Shown here in pieces: positions 47,001 to 59,800 of a DNA stretch of 64,000 nt. Both the position numbers and the translations under genes were made by a program. Position 1 is the stretch's first letter; every line of letters begins with the position of its first letter. The notes under the pieces were generated by a model that was not told the DNA's origin, ran no database searches, and saw only the letters and a program-made list of their open reading frames with translations. Source of the stretch: Arenicola marina (lineage: Eukaryota > Annelida > Polychaeta > Arenicolidae); assembly GCA_964019135.1 (NCBI GenBank), contig OZ025256.1, positions 23,319,911-23,383,910 of the forward strand, in the 5' to 3' direction.

Positions 47001-48235
47001 ACATATATGTCACAAACCTCCTCTTTGTGGTCAGATATAAAGATCGCCCATCTACTACTTGTGGTCAGACAAAGAGGTCACTCACCTACTCCTGGTGGTC
47101 AACCATAGAGGTCATCCACCTACTCCTTGTGGTCAGACATATATGTCACAAACCTCCTCTTTGTGGTCAGATATATAGGTCGCCCATCTACTACTTGTGG
47201 TCAGGCAAAGAGGTCACTCACCTACTCCTGGTGGTCAACCATAGAGGTCGCTCACCTACTCCTTGTGGTCAGACATAGAGGTCCCCCACCTACTCTTTTT
47301 GGTCAGACATAAAGGTCACCCACCTACTCCTTGTGGTAAGACATAGAGGTCACCCACCTACTCCTTGGGGCAGATATAATGGTCGCCCACCTACTTCTTT
47401 GGGGTCAGATATAATGGTCGCCCACCTACTCCTTGTGGTCAGACATGAAGGTCGCTCACCTACTCCTTGTGGTCAGATATAATGGTCGCCCACCTACTCC
47501 TTGTGGTCAGATATAAAGGTCGCCCACCTACTATTTGTGGTGAGATATAGAGGTCGTCAACCTACTCCTTGTGGTCAGACATAGAGGTCACCAACATACT
47601 CTTGGTGGTCAGACATAACACTCACCCACCTACTCCTGGTGGTCAGACATAACACTCACCCACCTACTCCTTGTGGTCAGACATAGAAGTCACCCACCTA
47701 CTTCTTGTGGTCAGACATGAAGGTCGCTCACCTAGTCCTTGTAGTCAGACATAGAGGTCCCCCACCTACTCTTTTTGGTCAGACATAAAGGTCACCCACC
47801 TACTCCTTGTGGTCAGACATAGAGGTCACCCACCTACTCCTTGTGATAAGACATAGAGGTTACCCACCTACTCCTTGTGGTCAGACATTGAGTTCACCCA
47901 CCTACTCCTTGTGGTCAGACATAGAGGTCACCCACCTACTCCTTGTGATAAGATATAGAGGTCACCCACCTACTCCTTGTGGTCAGACATAGAGGTCACC
48001 CACCTAGTCCTTGGGGTCAGACATGAAGGTCACCCACCTACTCCTTGTCTTCAGACATAAAGGTCACCCACCTACTCCTTGTGGTCAGAGATAAAGGTCA
48101 CCCACCTACTCCTTGTCTTCAGACATAAAGGTCACCCACCTACTCCTTGTGGTCAGAGATAAAGGTCACCCACCTACTCCTTGTGGTCAGAGATAAAGGT
48201 CACCCACCTACTCCTTGTGGTCAGTCATAAAGGCC
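44090..48235. repeat. 34-bp minisatellite (about 122 copies)
   Basis: The core CCCACCTACTCCTTGTGGTC is followed by AGACATAGAGGTCG or AGATATAAAGGTCG. The left part (44.1-45.1 kb) is uniform and the right part variable. Multi-unit blocks are duplicated: the variant ATATATGTCACA occurs at 45711, 45847, 47003 and 47139 (136 bp = 4 units, and 1,292 bp = 38 units). ATAACACTCACCC-bearing blocks at 46765 and 47615 are 850 bp (25 units) apart. Confidence 0.97.
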
Positions 48236-48925
48236 CAACGTTAACAGACTCAACGTGAACAGACCCAATGTAAATACACCCAACGTAAAAACACACCCAA
48301 CGCAAACACACCCAACGTAAACACACTCAACGTAAACACTCCCAACGTAACACACCCAACGTAAACACACTCAACATAAACACACCCAGCGTAAACACAC
48401 CAAACGTAAAAACACACCCAATGCAAACACACCCAATGCAAACACACCCAATGTAAACACACCCAACGTGACACACCCAACGTAAACACGCTCAACATAA
48501 ACACACTCAACGTAAACAAACCCAACGTGTATACTCTCAATATAAACACACCTGGCGTAAATACACCCAACGTAAACACACCCAACGTAAATACACCCAA
48601 CGTAAACACACTCAACATCAAACATCCAACGTAAACACACCCAACGTAAACACACCCAACGTAACACAACCAACGTAAACACACTCAACATCAACACACC
48701 CAACGTAGACACACCCAACGTAACATTACCCAACTTAAACACACCCAGCGTAAACACACCCAACGTGAAAACACACCCAATGCAAACACACCCAACGTAA
48801 ACACACCCAACGTAACAAACCCAACGTCAACACACTCAACATAAACACACCCAACGTAAACACACCCAACGTAAACAAACCCAACGTGAATCCCAACGTA
48901 AACACACCCAAAGTAAACCCCGTAC
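48236..48925. repeat. 15-bp A/C-rich minisatellite
   Basis: The unit is CCCAACGTAAACACA with many 14- to 17-bp copies (CCCAATGCAAACACA, CTCAACATAAACACA). The reverse strand is open and valine/leucine/cysteine-rich. This is compositional and shifts frame with each length change. Confidence 0.93.
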
Positions 48926-49082
48926 GTCCCGCCCCAATGGCTTGAAGTGATTTAGTAAGAGTAATCGTACCCGACGCTGTTCGTGAGGTCATGTTTTGTG
49001 TCACGTTTGGCGACGTATATCATGTGGTAATCCAATCAGAGCCGAGTCGCTAGGACGTGACCGGAATTAAAGTCCAGGTCCA
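48926..49082. other. Unique spacer
   Basis: About 155 bp of mixed sequence. No gene or RNA was recognised. Confidence 0.5.
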
Positions 49083-51125
49083 AGTCACGGCGATACCCCC
49101 GGACCCCAGAGGGTGACATGTCTAGGCCATACCCCCCGGACCCCGGAGGGTGACAAGTCTAGGCCATACCCCACGAACCCCGGAGGGTGACAAGTCGAGG
49201 CGATATCTCCGGGCCCCGGAGGGTGACATGTCAAGGCGATACCCCCGGACCCCAGAGGACGACATGTCAAGGCCACACCCCCGGACCCCGGAAGGTGACA
49301 AGTCGAGGCGATATCTCCGGCCCCCGGAAGGTGACATGTCAAGGCGATAGCCCCGGACCCCAGAGGGTGACAAGTCGAGTCGATATCTCCGGCCCCCGGA
49401 GGGTGACATGTCAAGGCGATACCCCCGGACCCCAGAGGACGACATGTCAAGGCCACACCCCCGGCCCCCGGAGGGTGACATGTCAAGGCGATAGCCCCGG
49501 ACCCCAGAGGGTGACATGTCACGGCCATACCCCAGAACCCCAGAGGGTGACATGTCACGGCCATACTCCCCGGACCCCAGAGGGTGACATGTCAAGGCGA
49601 TAGCCCCGGACCCCAGAGGGTGACATGTCACGGCCATACCCCAGGACCCCAGAGGGTGACATGTCACGGCCATACTCGCCGGACCCCAGAGGGTGACATG
49701 TCTAGGCCATACCCCCCGGACCCCGGAGGGTGACAAGTCTAGGCCATACCCCCCGGACCCCGGAGGGTGACAAGTCGAGGCGATATCTCCGGCCCCCGGA
49801 GGGTGACATGTCAAGGCGATAGCCCCGGACCCCAGAGGGTGACATGTCACGGCCATACCCCAGAACCCCAGAGGGTGACATGTCACGGCCATACCCCCGG
49901 ACCCCAGAGGGTGACATGTCACGGCCATACTCCCCGGACCCCAGAGGGTGACATGTCTAGGCCATACCCCCCGGACCCCGGAGGGTGACAAGTCTAGGCC
50001 ATACCCCACGGACCCCGGAGGGTGACAAGTCGAGGCGATATCTCCGGCCCCCGGAGGGTGACATGTCAAGGCGATAGCCCCGGACCTCAGAGGGTGACAT
50101 GTCACGGCCATACCCCAGAACCCCAGAGGGTGACATGTCACGGCCATACCCCCGGACCCCAGAGGGTGACATGTCACGGCCATACTCCCCGGACCCCAGA
50201 GGGTGACATGTCTAGGCCATACCCCCCGGACCCCGGAGGGTGACAACTCTAGGCCATACCCCACGGACCCCGGAGGGTGACAAGTCGAGGCGATATCTCC
50301 GGCCCCAGGAGGGTGACATGTCAAGGCGATACCCCCGGACCCCAGAGGACGACATGTCAAGGCCACACCCCCGGATCCCGGAGGGTGACAAGTCGAGGCG
50401 ATATCTCCGGCCCCCGGAGGGTGACATGTCAAGGCGATAGCCTCGGACCCCAGAGAGTGACATGTCACGGCCCCAGAACCCCAGAGGGTGACATGTCACG
50501 GCCATACCCAAGGACCCCAGAGGGTGACATGTCACGGCCATACCCCAGAACCCCAGAGGGTGACATGTCAAGGCCATACCCCAGAACCCCAGAGGGTGAC
50601 ATGTCAAGGCCATACCCCGAACCCCAGAGGGTGACAGGTCACGGCCATACCCCAGGACCCCAGAGGGTGACATGTCACGGCCATACCCCAGAACCCCAGA
50701 GGGTGACATGTCACGGCCATACCCCAGGACCCCAGAGGGTGACATGTCAAGGCCATACCTCAGAACCCCAGAGGGTGACATGTCACGGCCATACCCCAGA
50801 ACCCCAGAGGGTGACATGTCACGGCCATACCCCAGGACCCCAGAGGGTGACATGTCAAGGCCATACCCCAGAACCTCAGAGGGTGACATGTCACGGCCAT
50901 ACCCCAGAACCCCAGAGGGTGACATGTCACGGCCATACCCCAGGACCCCAGAGGGTGACATGTCACGGTCATACCCCAGGACCCCAGAGGGTGACATGTC
51001 ACGGCCATACCCCAGGACCCCAGAGGGTGACATGTCACGGCCATACCCCAGAACCCCAGAGGGTGACATGTCAAGGCCATACCCCAGAACCCCAGAGGGT
51101 GACATGTCAAGGCCATTTCCCCGGG
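49083..51125. repeat. 36-bp minisatellite (about 57 copies)
   Basis: The core AGAGGGTGACATGTCACGGC includes the palindrome TGACATGTCA. Subtypes differ in the CCATACCCC(C) joint and in AAGTCGAGGCGATATCTCC inserts. The 36-bp unit is twelve codons, so frames on both strands remain open. A seven-unit block recurs at 255-bp spacing (stretches beginning near 49702 and 49957). The distal kilobase (50.5-51.1 kb) is simpler and more uniform. Confidence 0.96.
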
Positions 51126-51480
51126 TGACACAATATTTAGCTCCATAGTACACACCAACGTCACTACAATTGACCGTGACCTCCTGAAATAAATATCCCC
51201 ACGCCCCCCTCCCCCTCCTCTTTCAGCTCCAGACCCCACCTCACCCATTGTCCATCGCCCACACCCTTCCCTTGATTAGCTGTTCAGCAGAGCTCTGTCC
51301 ACTGATTGCTGACAAACCTTATCGCACAATGACACGTGCGTGCTGTGCATCCAAACAGCAGGAGAGGAGGGGACGCGGTCACCGATCTCCCTCCCTCTCA
51401 AGCCCTCCCTCTCACCTCGGCGGCCCTGCCACCCCGGTGGACACAGGCCCCCAACATACGCCTGCCCCACCCCCATCCCT
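51126..51480. other. Unique DNA, no supported gene
   Basis: About 355 bp of mixed sequence with a C-rich patch at 51200-51230. Frames that cross it extend into the following G-rich repeat and are not convincing. Confidence 0.45.
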
Positions 51481-51494
51481 TTGTCTACGTATGG

Positions 51495-51770
51495 TACATG
51501 GGGGGGGGGCGTATGTCCGCTGGGGTAAAGGGGGGCGGCGTATGTCCGCTGGGGTGAAGGGGGAGGGGGGGGGGGCGTATGTCCCCTGGGGTGAAGGAGG
51601 GGGGCGTATGTCCGCTGGGGTAAAGGGGGGCGGCGTATGTCCGCTGGGGTGAGGGGGGGGGGGGAGCAGGTATCCGCTGGGGTAAAGGGGGAGGAGGTGG
51701 AAGGGCAGGGCGTATGTCCGCTGGGGTGAGGGTGGGGGGGGGGGGGCAGGTGTCCGCTGGGCGAGGGGGC
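51495..51770. repeat. G-rich degenerate repeat, about 29 bp
   Basis: GTATGTCCGCTGGGGT recurs about eight times, separated by G runs of varying length (AAAGGGGGGCGGC, GAAGGGGGAGGG, GAGGGTGGGGGG). Slippage in the G runs makes unit length irregular. Confidence 0.85.
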
Positions 51771-52254
51771 GTCTTGCCGGAGAACAGAAATATTGCTGGT
51801 GCCCTAATCATAATCCCACTGTAGCTTGTGAATTGTCGTCGTAGCCTCACACTAGCTCGTAGTGGTGCTGCTCAAGATCGAGTAATTATAAATAATATAA
51901 TTTTTTTTTTTTTTTTAATATTCAGAAACTCTTTGACGACCACTTGTTTTATTTGGAACACAATAATCGCTCGACAAATATTCCACTTATCGCTAAACAG
52001 AGTGATGTAACATAAGGGCGCTTTATAAAGACCGACCCTAGGTTTCCAAAGCGTAAGTAGTACATGAGCCACGTGTAGGTCAACTAGACTTGTTCTTGAT
52101 TGATATTATTCAGTGATTGTCAACGCGCATTCTTTTCACACGGGTTTCTTGTTCGTTTATCGCATTCTTCGACCGGCATTATTAGTTTTGCATCTTATGC
52201 TTGACATTAATACATGTAACTACTCTATTCCTGTTAAATAGACAGCAATATATG
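51771..52254. other. Unique AT-richer DNA with poly(T)
   Basis: About 480 bp of ordinary sequence including a T homopolymer of about 17 at 51900-51916. A poly(T) can mark the reverse-strand end of a retroelement, but no element body was recognised on either side. Confidence 0.45.
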
Positions 52255-53195
52255 GTCCTAGCCCGGGTGACAGCGACCCTATGGTCCTAGCCCGGGTGAC
52301 AGCGACCCTATGACCCTAGCCCCGGGTGACAGCGACTCTATGGTCCTAGCCCGGGTGACAGCGACCCTATGGTCCTAGCCCGGGTGACAGCGACCCTATG
52401 ACCCTAGCCCGGGTGACAGCGACCCTATGGTCCTAGCCCGGGTGACAGCGACCCTAAGGTCTTAGCCCGGGTGACAGCGACCCTGTGGTCTTAGCCCGGG
52501 TGACAGCGACCCTATGGTCTTAGCCCGGGTGACAGCGACCCTATGGTCCTAGCCCGGGTGACAGCGACCCTGTGGTCCTAGCCCGGGTGACAGCGACCCT
52601 ATGGTCCTAGCCCGGGTGACAGCGACCCTATGGTCTTAGCCCGGGTGACAGCGACCCTATGGTCTTAGCCCGGGTGACAGCGACCCCATGGTCTTAGCCC
52701 GGCTGACAGCGACCCTATGGTCCTAGCCCGGGTGACAGCGACCCTATGGTCTTAGCCCGGGTGACAGCGACCCTATGGTCTTAGCCCGGGTGACAGCGAC
52801 CCTATGGTCCTAGCCCGGGTGACAGCGACCCTATGGTCCTAGCCCGGGTGACAGCGACCCTGTGGTCTTAGCCCGGGTGACAGCGGCCCTATGGTCTTAG
52901 CCCGGGTGACAGCGACCCTATGGTCTTAGCCCGGGTGACAGCGACCCTATGGTCTTAGCACGGGTGACAGCGACCCCATGGTCTTAGCCCGGGTGACAGC
53001 GACCCTATGGTCTTAGCCCGGGTGACAGCGGCCCTATGGTCTTATCCCGGGTGACAGCGACCCTATGGTCTTAGCCCGGGTGACAGCGACCCTGTGGTCC
53101 TAGCCCGGGTGACAGCGACCCTATGGTCCTAGCCCGGGTGACAGCGACCCTATGGTCCTAGCCCGGGTGACAGCGACCCTATGGTCCTAGTCCTG
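52255..53195. repeat. 29-bp minisatellite (about 32 copies)
   Basis: The core is GCCCGGGTGACAGCGACCCT, then ATGGTCCTA or ATGGTCTTA. Every typical unit holds one CCCGGG. Copies are very uniform, suggesting recent expansion or homogenisation. Confidence 0.97.
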
Positions 53196-54127
53196 GTCAA
53201 CCATACTGACTTTGTTCATGCAGTCTACGTTGTGACGACCCATAATGGGTCGTTAGCATGTTATCCTAGCATGGATATTTAGGAGAACACAAGAGAACCC
53301 TGAACTAGATTGGAGTGGACTGAAGTTATAGTACGGTCTGATGGCAATGAGAGTGCCAATTACACACGGCGCCAGGAGGCCTCGATTTGTGACGTCATGA
53401 CGCCACGTCATAATGTCCTCGGCATTTCTCATAATGTCTCTGGGAGAAAAAACCATTGTATGGAATTGAGGATCCATTGTGTGTGTGTGTTGGGGGGGGG
53501 GGGTCTGCATATAGGGTCCCAGACGGCCCCCTCCCCCCACCCCCACCCCCACTCTACACCACCGCTGTGAATGACCGTAGGCGCACTGTCGTCGCACTAG
53601 GTAGTCTGGTGACCAATTACTTATATTGGTTGTGACTTCTCGAAAACCAGGTTATAACCAAGTTAGATAGGAAAGTCCGTACCTCAAGTTAGTTACATCG
53701 CGGGTAATATGATTGTATTGTTTGCTTACTTTTTTGCTACCCGTCTCTAACGAAGTTTGTTCGTCGTGTTCGTCGGGAGAGATCGCCTCCGGAGATTAAA
53801 TAAAGCACCGACGTTGGGCGTTTCTCGATGGGGGGCCACAACGGAATCTATTACTGCTATTCTCAGATCATAGATTTGTGTCTGTCACGTTCAGCGAACA
53901 TACTATCAAGGTTCACCCCCCCCCCTCCCACCACGACCTCCTACTGCCCACCTCATGGCCTCCTGTCCCACCCGCCCCTGTCATCTTCATCCCCTCTGGT
54001 GGCCCTCACCCCTGTCCCTCTGTCGCCCCCCCACCACCCCCCCCCGTCACAATGCCAGTGCAAAACGTTAACTTTGTGATTTTTCCACGATACGGGATTA
54101 GTCGTCTAGATAATTTTATAACATCCG
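53196..54127. other. Unique DNA, no supported gene
   Basis: About 930 bp of mixed sequence with short G- or C-rich tracts at 53493-53505 and 53915-54050, and an AATAAA at about 53797. A full CRE core occurs at 53390. Frames are short and unrecognised. Confidence 0.45.
53390..53397. promoter_or_regulatory. CRE core TGACGTCA
   Basis: A perfect 8-base CREB/ATF palindrome is followed within 20 bp by two CGTCATAATG-like partial repeats (ACGTCATAATGTC, CTCATAATGTC). No gene start is assigned nearby. Confidence 0.28.
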
Positions 54128-55692
54128 CATGGCTTCTCTGTCGCCTTGGGTCGTCATATCTGTGGGACATGGCTTCTCTGTCGTCATGAGCCGTCATATC
54201 TGTGGGACATGGCTTCTCTCTCGTCATGGGCCGTCATATCAGTGGGACATGGTTTCTCTGTCGTCATGGGCCGTCCTATCAGTGGGACATGGCTTCTCTG
54301 TCGTCATGGGCCGTCATATCAGTGGGACATGACTTCTCTGTCGTCATGGGCCGTCCTATCAGTGGGACATGGCTTCTCTGTCGTCATGGGCCGTCATATC
54401 AGTGGGACATGGTTTCTCTGTCGTCATGGGCCGTCCTATCAGTGGGACATGGCTTTTCTGTCGTCATGGGCCGTCATATCAGTGGGACATGACTTCTCTG
54501 TCGCCTTGGGCCGTCATATCAATAGGTCATGGCTTATCTGTCGTCATGGGCCGTCATATCAGTGGGACATGGCTTCTCTGTCGTCATGGGCCGTCATATC
54601 AATAGGACATGGCTTCTCTGTCGCCATGGGCCGTCACATCAGTGGGACATGGCTTCTCTGTCGCCATGGGCCGTCATATCTGTGGGACATGGTTTCTCTG
54701 TCGTCATGGGCCGTCATATCAGTGGGACATGGCTTCTCTGTCATCATGGGCCGTCATATCAGTGTGACATGGCTTCTCTGTCGTCATGGGCCGTCATATC
54801 AGTGTGACATGGCTTCTCTGTCGTCATGGGCCGTCATATCAGTGGGACATGGCTTCGCTGTCGCCATGGGCCGTCATATCAGTGGGACTAGGCTTTCCTG
54901 TCGCCATGGGCCGTCATATCTGTAGGACATGGCTTCTCTGTCGCCATGGGCCGTCATATCTGTGGGACATGGCTTCTCTGTCGTCATGGGCCGTCATATC
55001 TGTGGGACATGGCTTCTCTGTCGTCATGGGCCGTCATATCTGTGGGACATGGTTTCTCTGTCGCCATGGGCCGTCATATCAGTGGGACATGGCTTCTCTG
55101 TCGCCTTGGGTCGTCATATCTGTGGGACATGGCATCTCTGTCGTCATGAGCCGTCATATCTGTGGGACATGGCTTCTCTCTCGTCATGGGCCGTCATATC
55201 AGTGGGACATGGTTTCTCTGTCGTCATGGGCCGTCCTATCAGTGGGACATGGCTTCTCTGTCGTCATGGGCCGTCCTATCAGTGGGACATGGCTTCTCTG
55301 TCGTCATGGGCCGTCATATCAGTGGGATATGGTTTCTCTGTCGTCATGGGCCGTCATATCTGTGGGACATGGCTTCTCTGTCGCCTTGGGCCGTCATATC
55401 AGAGGGACATGGCTTCTCTGTCGCCATGGGCCGTCATATCTGTGGGACATGGCTTCTCTGTCGCCATAGGCCGTCATATCAGTGGGACATGGCTTCTCTG
55501 TCGCCATAGGCCGTCATATCAGAGGGACATGGCTTCTCTGTCGTCATGGGCCGTCATATCTGCGGGATATGGCTTCTCTGTCGCCTTGGGCCGTCATATC
55601 AGAGGGGCATGGCTTCTCTGTCGCAATAGGCCGTCATATCAATAGGACATGGCTTCTCTGTCGTCATAGCTAGGCCCTCATACCAATAGGAC
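54128..55692. repeat. 40-bp minisatellite (about 39 copies)
   Basis: The core is GTCATATCAGTGGGACATGG, followed by CTTCTCTGTCGTCATGGGCC. Units are almost all exactly 40 bp. A 960-bp block (24 units) is duplicated: the variant series beginning TCGCCTTGGGTCGTC occurs at about 54141 and 55101. All forward frames stay open because the unit lacks stops. Confidence 0.97.
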
Positions 55693-56714
55693 ATGGCTAC
55701 GCGGCCGTGGCCGATGTAAATGAGGTCCCCGGGGCGTGACGTCCCCATCGCCCGGTCCTGTGACAAATGTTGGGGTCGATGTCAGGCCGCGGGGCAGGTC
55801 CGCAGTAAATGACAGTCCCGGTGGTAGTGTCAATCCACGATCAGGCGATAAAGAATAAAAGTAGTTCGGCCGGGCAGTGGGAAAAGCAGGGACGAGATTT
55901 GTTCCAGCCACAAGAAGAAATCGGGCTTGTACCTGGTAATAATTCAATTTTACGGGCAACATATAACAAACAAAGGATACAAACAGCCCCCTTCATACGC
56001 CTGCTTAAACATTGGGAAGCTCAGCCAAAGCCTCGTTATGATTATTTCTTGTTGTTTCTTTCTGTCTAAGATTGTTTGTTGCTTTGAGATGCAGATCATG
56101 CCTTGTTTGTGTCTCGCCTTGAGTATTTTTTGAGGTAACCAATCGTTACGTTGGGGCTACCCAAGTCGCTATACTACAACCATTGCAGGGTAACTCCCAT
56201 GTTGGCCATAACACTTGAGCGCTGCTCCATATAATTGATAGTCAATCCGTGGTCTGACATCCCCATCGGTTTAACAAGGACGACACCCGGCCAAAACATC
56301 CCCTGCAGGCAACTGTCCCCAGGGTTACTTGACAACTCGGCCTGAGGCCAGCGTCTCCATGGGGTCCGTGCAATATATAGGGGTGGGGGGGGGGGGGTCG
56401 CGTTCCCAACTCACGAAGAATAAATTTCTTTATTGCTAGGTCACGATGAATTAAATGGAGAACTCACCGCACACAATGGAAGGGGCGGATACATGATATA
56501 AATTGGCGATTTCCCAATTCACTGTTATTTAGTATTAAAATTCGCAGTTCACCATTAACGAAATCAAACCCTTGATCACGACGGTCGGCTTATATCTCAT
56601 TCCCAGTTCACGAAGCATTATCTTCCTCATTCCCAGTTCGCGGTGAAATGAGCAGCCCGTTCCCGATTAGCGGAAAACCCTTTGCCCCCCACCCCATCCC
56701 TGTGTACAGTGTAG
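55693..56714. other. Unique DNA with a diverged short repeat
   Basis: About 1 kb of ordinary sequence. The part at 56395-56670 contains several decayed copies of CATTCCCAGTTCACGA-like text (about 56415, 56512, 56600, 56628), an old dispersed or tandem repeat. A forward frame at 55809-56069 (86 codons) is balanced in composition but unrecognised. A 14-base G run lies near 56384. Confidence 0.45.
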
Positions 56715-59595
56715 TATATCACACTGCACAGCATACCACACACAGCATAGTACTAACACAGCATACCACACACAGCATAGTACTAACACAGCATACCACA
56801 CACAGCATAGTACTAACACAGCATACCACACACAGCATAGTACTAACATAGCATACCACACACAGCATAGTACTAACACAGCATACCACACACAGCATAG
56901 TACTAACACAGCATACCACACACAGCATAGTACTAACACAGCATACCACACACAGCATAGTACTAACACAGCATACCACACATAGCATAGTACTAACACA
57001 GCATACCACACACAGCATAGTACTAACACAGCATACCACACACAGCATAGTACTAACACAGCATACCACACACAGCATAGTACTAACACAGCATACCACA
57101 CACAGCATAGTACTAACACAGCATACCACACACAGCATAGTACTAACATAGCATACCACACACAGCATAGTACTAGCACAGCATACCACACATAGCATAG
57201 TACTAACACAGCATACCACACACAGCATAGTACTAACACAGCATACCACACACAGCATAGTACTAACACAGCATACCACACACAGCATAGTACTAACACA
57301 GCATACCACACACAGCATAGTACTAACACAGCATACCACACACAGCATACCACACACAGCATAGTACTAACACAGCATACCACACACAGCATAGTACTAA
57401 CACAGCATACCACACATAGCATAGTACTAACATAGCATACCACACACAGCATAGTACTAACACAGCATACCACACACAGCATAGTACTAACACAGCATAC
57501 CACACACAGCATAGTACTAACACAGCATACCACACACAGCATAGTACTAACACAGCATACCACACACAGCATAGTACTAACACAGCATACCACACACAGC
57601 ATAGTACTAACACAGCATACCACACACAGCATAGTACTAACACAGCATACCACACACAGCATAGTACTAACACAGCATACCACACACAGCATAGTACTAA
57701 CACAGCATACCACACACAGCATACCACACACAGCATAGTACTAACACAGCATACCACACACAGCATAGTACTAACACAGCATACCACACATAGCATAGTA
57801 CTAACATAGCATACCACACACAGCATAGTACTAACACAGCATACCACACACAGCATAGTACTAACACAGCATACCACACACAGCATAGTACTAACACAGC
57901 ATACCACACACAGCATAGTACTAACACAGCATACCACACACAGCATAGTACTAACACAGCATACCACACACAGCATAGTACTAACACAGCATACCACACA
58001 CAGCATAGTACTAACACAGCATACCACACACAGCATACCACACACAGCATAGTACTAACACAGCATACCACACACAGCATAGTACTAACATAGCATACCA
58101 CACACAGCATAGTACTAACACAGCATACCACACACAGCATACCACACACAGCATAGTACTAACACAGCATACCACACACAGCATAGTACTAACACAGCAT
58201 ACCACACACAGCATAGTACTAACACAGCATACCACACACAGCATAGTACTAACACAGCATACCACACACAGCATAGTACTAACACAGCATACCACACACA
58301 GCATAGTAATAACACAGCATACCACACACAGCATAGTACTAACACAGCATACCACACACAGCATAGTACTAACACAGCATACCACACACAGCATAGTACT
58401 AACACAGCATACCACACACAGCATAGTACTAACACAGCATACCACACACAGCATAGTACTAACACAGCATACCACACACAGCATAGTACTAACACAGCAT
58501 ACCACACACAGCATAGTACTAACACAGCATACCACACACAGCATAGTACTAGCACAGCATACCACACACAGCATAGTACTAACACAGCATACCACACACA
58601 GCATAGTACTAACACAGCATACCACACACAGCATAGTACTAACACAGCATACCACACACAGCATAGTACTAACACAGCATACCACACACAGCATAGTACT
58701 AACACAGCATACCACACACAGCATAGTACTAACACACCATACCACACACAGCATAGTACTAACACAGCATACCACACACAGCATAGTACTAACACAGCAT
58801 ACCACACACAGCATAGTACTAACACAGCATACCACACACAGCATAGTACTAACACAGCATACCACACACAGCATAGTACTAACACACCATTCCACACATA
58901 GCATACCACACACAGCATAGTACTAACACACCATGCCACACATAGCATAGTACTAACACAGCATACCACACACAGCATAGTACTAACACAGCATACCACA
59001 CACAGCATAGTACTAACACAGCATACCACACACAGCATAGTACTAACACAGCATACCACACACAGCATAGTACTAACACAGCATACCACACACAGCATAG
59101 TACTAACACAGCATACCACACATAGCATAGTACTAACACAGCATACCACACACAGCATAGTACTAACACAGCATACCACACACAGCATAGTACTAACACA
59201 GCATACCACACACAGCATAGTACTAACACAGCATACCACACACAGCATAGTACTAACACAGCATGCCACACACAGCATAGTACTAACACAGCATACCACA
59301 CACAGCATAGTACTAACACAGCATACCACACACAGCATAGTACTAACACAGCATACCACACACAGCATAGTACTAACACAGCATACCACACACAGCATAG
59401 TACTAACACAGCATACCACACGCAGCATAGTACTAACACAGCATACCACACACAGCATAGTACTAACACAGCATACCACGCACAGCATAGTACTAACACA
59501 GCATACCACACACAGCATAGTACTAACACAGCATACCACACACAGCATAGTACTAACACAGCATACCACACACAGCATAGTACTAACACAGCACA
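56715..59595. repeat. 30-bp minisatellite (about 96 copies), very uniform
   Basis: The core is ACACAGCATAGTACTAACAC. Most units are identical, with rare C/T changes (ACATAGC). A 14-base extra piece, an additional ACACACAGCATACC, occurs at about 57350, 57724, 58038, 58142 and 58906, with spacings of 374, 314, 104 and 764 bp. Each spacing equals a whole number of 30-bp units plus 14. The ten-codon unit keeps frames open on the reverse strand (VLVLCCVWYA-type repeat). That is not evidence of coding. Confidence 0.98.
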
Positions 59596-59800
59596 GCATG
59601 AAACGATACAATATCAAATAGTGCGGCATTAAATAGCCCGGCTTGAAATACCACAGTATAACACCGTATAGTGTTAAATAGTCCTGAATAAAACAGCATT
59701 CCATGAACTTGCGTAGTATAACATAGTACGGCATCAAATAGTACGGTGTAAACAGTCCAGCATAAAACAACCCAGTATTTACACAGTACAGCATAAAACA
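59590..59800. repeat. Decayed edge of the 30-bp array
   Basis: Diverged AGCAT-AAA-CA and AGTACGGCAT pieces continue the 30-bp motif with falling similarity. This looks like old, non-homogenised units at the array border. Confidence 0.7.

Noticed and set aside
51900-51916. Poly(T) as the end of a reverse-strand retroelement
   Set aside because: No element body, target-site duplication or coding remnant could be found downstream on the reverse strand. It could be a simple homopolymer.
56667-59794. Cysteine/tyrosine-rich VLVLCCVWYA repeat membrane protein
   Set aside because: It is a product of the 30-bp unit being ten codons and stop-free. The 14-base insertions switch frame without breaking openness, and no unique flanking coding sequence exists.
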